Shown piece by piece: positions 20,036-21,441 of a stretch of 21,441 nt of DNA (position 1 is the stretch's first letter; each line of letters begins with the position of its first letter). The translations under genes were made by a program, and so were the position numbers. A model generated the notes under the pieces. The model searched no databases and was not told where the DNA came from. It saw nothing but the letters and a program-made list of their open reading frames with translations. Origin of the DNA: CAZKYX01 sp964557125 (lineage in GTDB: Bacteria > Patescibacteriota > Microgenomatia > Levybacterales > GWA1-39-11); contig CAZKYX010000020.1 of assembly GCA_964557125.1 (NCBI GenBank), forward strand, positions 1 to 21,441, read 5' to 3'.

Positions 20036-21142
20036 ATGAAGTATTTATTAAGCCCTAAAAAAATCATTTCCGAAACTCGTACCCTTCGACTGAAAGACAA
20101 ATATTCACTTCTCAGTGTACTTATCTACATCGCTCTCTTCGTTTCGCTCATTTATCCAGCGTTTCAACCTTCAAAAGCTCATGCCACTGTTGATACCGCA
20201 TTTGTACGATTTGATAGACTGGCAACAGGTTCTGCAATTTCCGGAACTGCTTGTCTTGAGACAACAACAGTCGGCACCGAAACAAATGTTGTACTTGTAT
20301 TGCCATCTGACTGGACAATTTCACAAACTGCAGGTAACTGGACAGTGTCAACAACTACCCTGCCAGTTAAACCAACAACAGGAGGAGCAGCAACTGCATG
20401 GCCGGGCATCGGAACTGCAACAAGCGTAAGTGGCGTTTCCGTTGTCTTCCCTGCTACAGATCTTTCAACAAGTACCTTTTATTGCTTTAACTTTGCAGGA
20501 GCCTCTTCAACAGTCGGCTCTGCAGGAGACGACAAAACCGGTCAACTTAAAACGCAAGGCGGTTCACCTTACGTTGATAGCATTGACTGGGCAACATCAG
20601 TTGTCTCCTCAGGAGCAGATCAAATCTCAGTCACCGCATCTGTCTCTGCAAGCATGACATTTTCACTTAGTGCCAATGCACAAGCACTTGGGACGCTTTC
20701 ATCAGGTTCTACAGCTGCCGGTTCTCCAACAATAACTCAAACTGTAAGTACCAATGCTCGAAATGGGTGGGTGTCTTGGGTCAAGAGCGGAACAAACGGA
20801 GGTGGTGGCATTGGCGCACTACATTCTACCGTTGCGAATGCTGACATAGATAGCCCTGGGTCTCATGACGGTACACCTGAAACGCTCTCCTCAACTGGTG
20901 GATATGTGCTTGATGTAAATACCGGTTCCGGTTCTCCAACTGTTGCTGCAGAATATGACGGAAGCACAGCCGACGCCGGAGGACATCTATCCCAAGCCCA
21001 ATTCAGACAAACCGCCCACACAACAGCCCCTGCCAGCTCAAATACGGTTACTCTTGTCGTGAAGGCTCGTTCTTCTGCTACAACTCCTGCTGCAAGTGAC
21101 TATACCGATACTCTAACCGTTGTAGCTGCCGGAAGCTTTTAA
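20036..21142 (+). CDS. Secreted two-module beta protein (chimera of two neighbours' domains)
   Basis: 368 aa from ATG 20036; an in-frame GTG at 20027 is the alternative start. A long basic N-region and hydrophobic core (about 25-45) end in a cleavage-like AHA (50). The N-terminal module (about 51-205, cysteines 73 and 150, FYCFNF, DQISVTASV) is homologous to residues 28-177 of the 923-aa protein at 1872. The C-terminal module (about 206-368) contains NARNGWVSWVKSG and ends SDYTDTLTVVAAGSF. That end matches the preceding gene at about 17 of the last 32 residues. The C-terminal module resembles WxL surface domains in outline (GW segment, final YxDxLT), but the WxL motifs are not exact. A surface protein held non-covalently to the wall is an inference. 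TTGACA at 19979 has no well-spaced -10 box. Confidence 0.82.
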   Translation: MKYLLSPKKIISETRTLRLKDKYSLLSVLIYIALFVSLIYPAFQPSKAHATVDTAFVRFDRLATGSAISGTACLETTTVGTETNVVLVLPSDWTISQTAGNWTVSTTTLPVKPTTGGAATAWPGIGTATSVSGVSVVFPATDLSTSTFYCFNFAGASSTVGSAGDDKTGQLKTQGGSPYVDSIDWATSVVSSGADQISVTASVSASMTFSLSANAQALGTLSSGSTAAGSPTITQTVSTNARNGWVSWVKSGTNGGGGIGALHSTVANADIDSPGSHDGTPETLSSTGGYVLDVNTGSGSPTVAAEYDGSTADAGGHLSQAQFRQTAHTTAPASSNTVTLVVKARSSATTPAASDYTDTLTVVAAGSF

Positions 21143-21148
21143 TTAATG

Positions 21149-21154
21149 TATACT
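21149..21154 (+). promoter_or_regulatory. -10 box of the DUF916-like gene, leaderless type
   Basis: TATACT ends 7 nt before ATG 21162, with no Shine-Dalgarno sequence between. I see no good -35 box. The gene could also be co-transcribed with the gene ending at 21142. Confidence 0.4.
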
Positions 21155-21161
21155 GTTTGTC

Positions 21162-21441
21162 ATGCGTATATCGCGGAACTTATTCATACTCTCTAGTTGC
21201 CTTGCCCTCATCACCAACCTAACTAGCCCTTTTGCTGTCTTCGCCCAAGATACACCTCCAAGTAATTTCGACTTTACGGTATCCCCTGTATTTTTTGATT
21301 TTAATGCAGAGCCTGGTAGCGTTATTAATGACAAAGTAAGACTTCGCAACAATACAACAGAACCGCTGGAATTAGCCGTCAAAATTAAAAAAATGGGTGG
21401 AGACGAGCAAGGAGAATTATCTATTCAAGATGTGGCAGAAG
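21162..21441 (+). CDS. Secreted DUF916-like protein, N-terminal part only
   Basis: The first 93 residues are present and the window then ends. A signal peptide (1-26, ending VFAQD) is followed by FTVSPVFFDFNAEPGSVIND and KVRLRNNTTEPLELAVKIKK. A Pro-Gly turn followed by a short strand and an Arg-Asn-Asn pattern is typical of DUF916 and related Ig-like domains. In Gram-positive bacteria these belong to the WxL-interacting proteins encoded beside WxL proteins. Its position 19 nt after a gene with a WxL-like C-terminal module fits that partnership, but the diagnostic C-terminal half is missing. Confidence 0.7.
   Translation, partial: MRISRNLFILSSCLALITNLTSPFAVFAQDTPPSNFDFTVSPVFFDFNAEPGSVINDKVRLRNNTTEPLELAVKIKKMGGDEQGELSIQDVAE

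Noticed and set aside
21143..21382. 79-aa minus-strand frame
   Set aside because: Antisense shadow of the secreted DUF916-like gene at 21162, which has a clear signal peptide.

Overview
The window looks like a piece of a Candidate Phyla Radiation (Patescibacteria) genome, most likely Microgenomates-like. This is an inference from gene content: very large secreted fibre-like proteins, stand-alone LytR_C membrane proteins, four-helix-bundle (S23/IVP-type) genes, many envelope proteins with no assignable enzyme function, AT-rich spacers, and a tRNA gene without an encoded CCA end. No ribosomal marker is present, so the lineage is not proven. A 100-N scaffold gap shows this is a draft assembly.

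Layout. 1-1000: a tRNA-Tyr gene and an unknown 217-aa protein, both on minus. 1222-4643: a small membrane-anchored protein on minus, divergent from a 923-aa multidomain surface protein on plus. 4689-7565: three minus-strand genes forming an envelope block, in transcription order a class A beta-lactamase-fold serine hydrolase and two single-pass LytR_C proteins. 7566-8392: a gene-poor stretch that holds unlisted small ORFs (52 and 26 aa on minus, perhaps 26 aa on plus), a terminator, a palindromic element and repeat arrays. 8393-8758: a four-helix-bundle gene. 8821-17106: one gene for a 2761-aa surface fibre with tail-fibre modules, a YadA-like beta-roll, two seven-bladed Kelch-like propellers each followed by a jelly-roll-like module, and a coiled coil. 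17304-18458: an excisionase-like HTH gene, a second four-helix-bundle gene and a degenerate PIN protein. 18616-21441: three secreted proteins in a row, two with a shared C-terminal beta domain (WxL-like in outline), the third with a DUF916-like N-terminus and cut by the window end.

How the genes fit together. Most of the coding capacity goes to the cell surface: a giant adhesin or fibre, modular beta-sandwich proteins that exchange N- and C-terminal domains, and wall-associated LytR_C and serine hydrolase proteins. Paired cysteines in the secreted domains point to disulfide stapling outside the membrane.

The most unusual signal is non-coding. At least fourteen gene-boundary sites carry degenerate tandem arrays with a strict 7-nt period. 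Each array has its own heptad consensus, and several occur as inverted pairs. Both four-helix-bundle genes are bracketed by such inverted pairs, which suggests a cassette resembling the intervening sequences that carry this protein family inside 23S rRNA genes elsewhere. Separately, many genes have a promoter -10 box only 6-9 nt before the start codon and no Shine-Dalgarno sequence, which suggests widespread leaderless mRNAs.
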